Shown: piece after piece, positions 63,542-64,000 of the stretch
Layout: the number at the start of each line of letters is the position of its first letter
Numbering within the stretch: position 1 is the stretch's first letter
DNA from: Treponema sp. UBA4873
GTDB taxonomy: Bacteria; Spirochaetota; Spirochaetia; Treponematales; Treponemataceae
Direction: 5' to 3'
Length of the DNA stretch: 64,000 bases
Assembly (NCBI GenBank): GCA_002399405.1
Contig: DHDP01000010.1
Span: 1 to 64,000, forward strand
Made by a program: the position numbers and the translations under genes
Notes under the pieces: model-generated
The model's input: only the letters and a program-made list of their open reading frames with translations
What the model was told of the DNA's origin: nothing
The model's database searches: none

Positions 63542-64000
63542 TGTGCGCCTCCCTTTGTCCTCTGAAGGAAATTGTCCGGCAGCGTGTTTTTGATTTCGCC
63601 GAGAGGGTAGTACGGAATCAGCTTTTCCGCAACCATGTCCGCAGCCTGCACGGGCGAAACGCCCCAGTTTGTCGGGCACGGAGACAGGACTTCCACCATC
63701 GTCGAACCGTATCCGGACATCTGCGCCTCGAATGCGGTTCGTATATACGTTTTGAGCTGTCTCACATGCGCGGCTGTGTCGGTCGCTCCGCGAGCCAGAT
63801 ACGTCGTTCCCTGCAGCGTCGCGAGCATTTCCAGAACTTTTATGGGATACCCCATGCCCGCCGGAAATTCAGGATCGCGTCCGAGCGGGGCGGTCGCCGC
63901 CTTCTGATGGACGAGCGTTGTCGGAGCCATCTGTCCGCCCGTCATTCCGTAAATCGCGTTGTTGATGAAAACCGTCGTGAACCGTTCTCCGCGGTTGGCT
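63538..64000 (-). CDS. 2-oxoacid:ferredoxin oxidoreductase beta subunit (partial)
   Basis: The gene runs off the right edge, so only its C-terminal 153 residues are here. NNAIYGMTGGQMAPTTLVHQKAATAPLGRD is the thiamine-diphosphate binding motif of the KorB/VorB group; GATDTAAHVRQLKTYIRTAFEAQ and EVLSPCPTNWGVSP follow. 4-base overlap with the gamma gene. The alpha subunit should lie just outside the window. Confidence 0.92.
   Translation of the reverse strand, partial: ANRGERFTTVFINNAIYGMTGGQMAPTTLVHQKAATAPLGRDPEFPAGMGYPIKVLEMLATLQGTTYLARGATDTAAHVRQLKTYIRTAFEAQMSGYGSTMVEVLSPCPTNWGVSPVQAADMVAEKLIPYYPLGEIKNTLPDNFLQRTKGGAQ

Noticed and set aside
1..64000. tRNA or rRNA genes
   Set aside because: All intergenic stretches over 50 bases were read on both strands; none has a cloverleaf or conserved TPsiC arm or rRNA sequence that I could recognise.

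Overview
The window looks like chromosome of a spirochaete, most likely a moderately GC-rich Treponema. It carries two tandem FlaA flagellar sheath proteins behind a consensus sigma-70 promoter, a division cluster in the spirochaetal order (mraZ-rsmH-ftsL-murF-ftsW-ftsQ-ftsA-ftsZ-xerC-dprA-topA-xerD-hslVU), a Na+-pumping oxaloacetate decarboxylase, a reverse rubrerythrin beside a Fur/PerR regulator, and a ferredoxin-dependent 2-oxoacid oxidoreductase. Together these suggest an anaerobic, motile, fermentative host-associated organism. I identify the genus by gene content only.

Positions 1 to about 6100 are AT-rich accessory DNA that I read as the distal, decaying end of a chromosomal integron cassette array. 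One attC site (547-677) is essentially complete, and two further cassette-like genes are followed by left-half attC remnants. All genes point the same way: a protein of unknown function, an Abi_C-type abortive-infection gene cut by an IS4-type transposase fragment, a nucleotidyltransferase, a DUF2721 membrane protein, an erythromycin-esterase-fold protein, an HExxH protein, a Cof-type HAD phosphatase and an unknown. No integrase is visible; it would lie to the left.

From 6168 on, the sequence is GC-richer backbone. 6168-10693 holds a spirochaete-specific protein, pgeF and argS. 10748-16762 is an oligopeptide ABC transporter whose second permease is fused to an ATPase. 16817-24102 holds a TrpR-like regulator, a large ankyrin-repeat lipoprotein, Fur/PerR and rubrerythrin, uracil permease with dapB, and a YhhN protein. 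24329-28097 is oadGAB, with two biotinyl domains on OadA. 28235-33410 is sbcC-sbcD plus a short-chain dehydrogenase. 33476-37003 holds a GH3 lipoprotein, an m5C methyltransferase and a GAF/HD-GYP protein. 37050-39376 (minus strand) is infC-rpmI-rplT-zapB-zapA-yaiI. 39447-43336 holds a membrane protein, a 22-bp tandem repeat array, fba and flaA-flaA.

44262-60170 is the division/cell-wall/recombination/protease cluster, controlled at its head by a textbook MraZ box. The end of the window has a ROK regulator, a perfect 15-bp inverted repeat, an outer-membrane beta-barrel protein, and the beta (partial) and gamma subunits of a 2-oxoacid:ferredoxin oxidoreductase. No tRNA, rRNA or CRISPR array was found. 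Several operon-head genes lack a Shine-Dalgarno sequence and have a -10 box about 7 nt before the start codon, as if leaderless.
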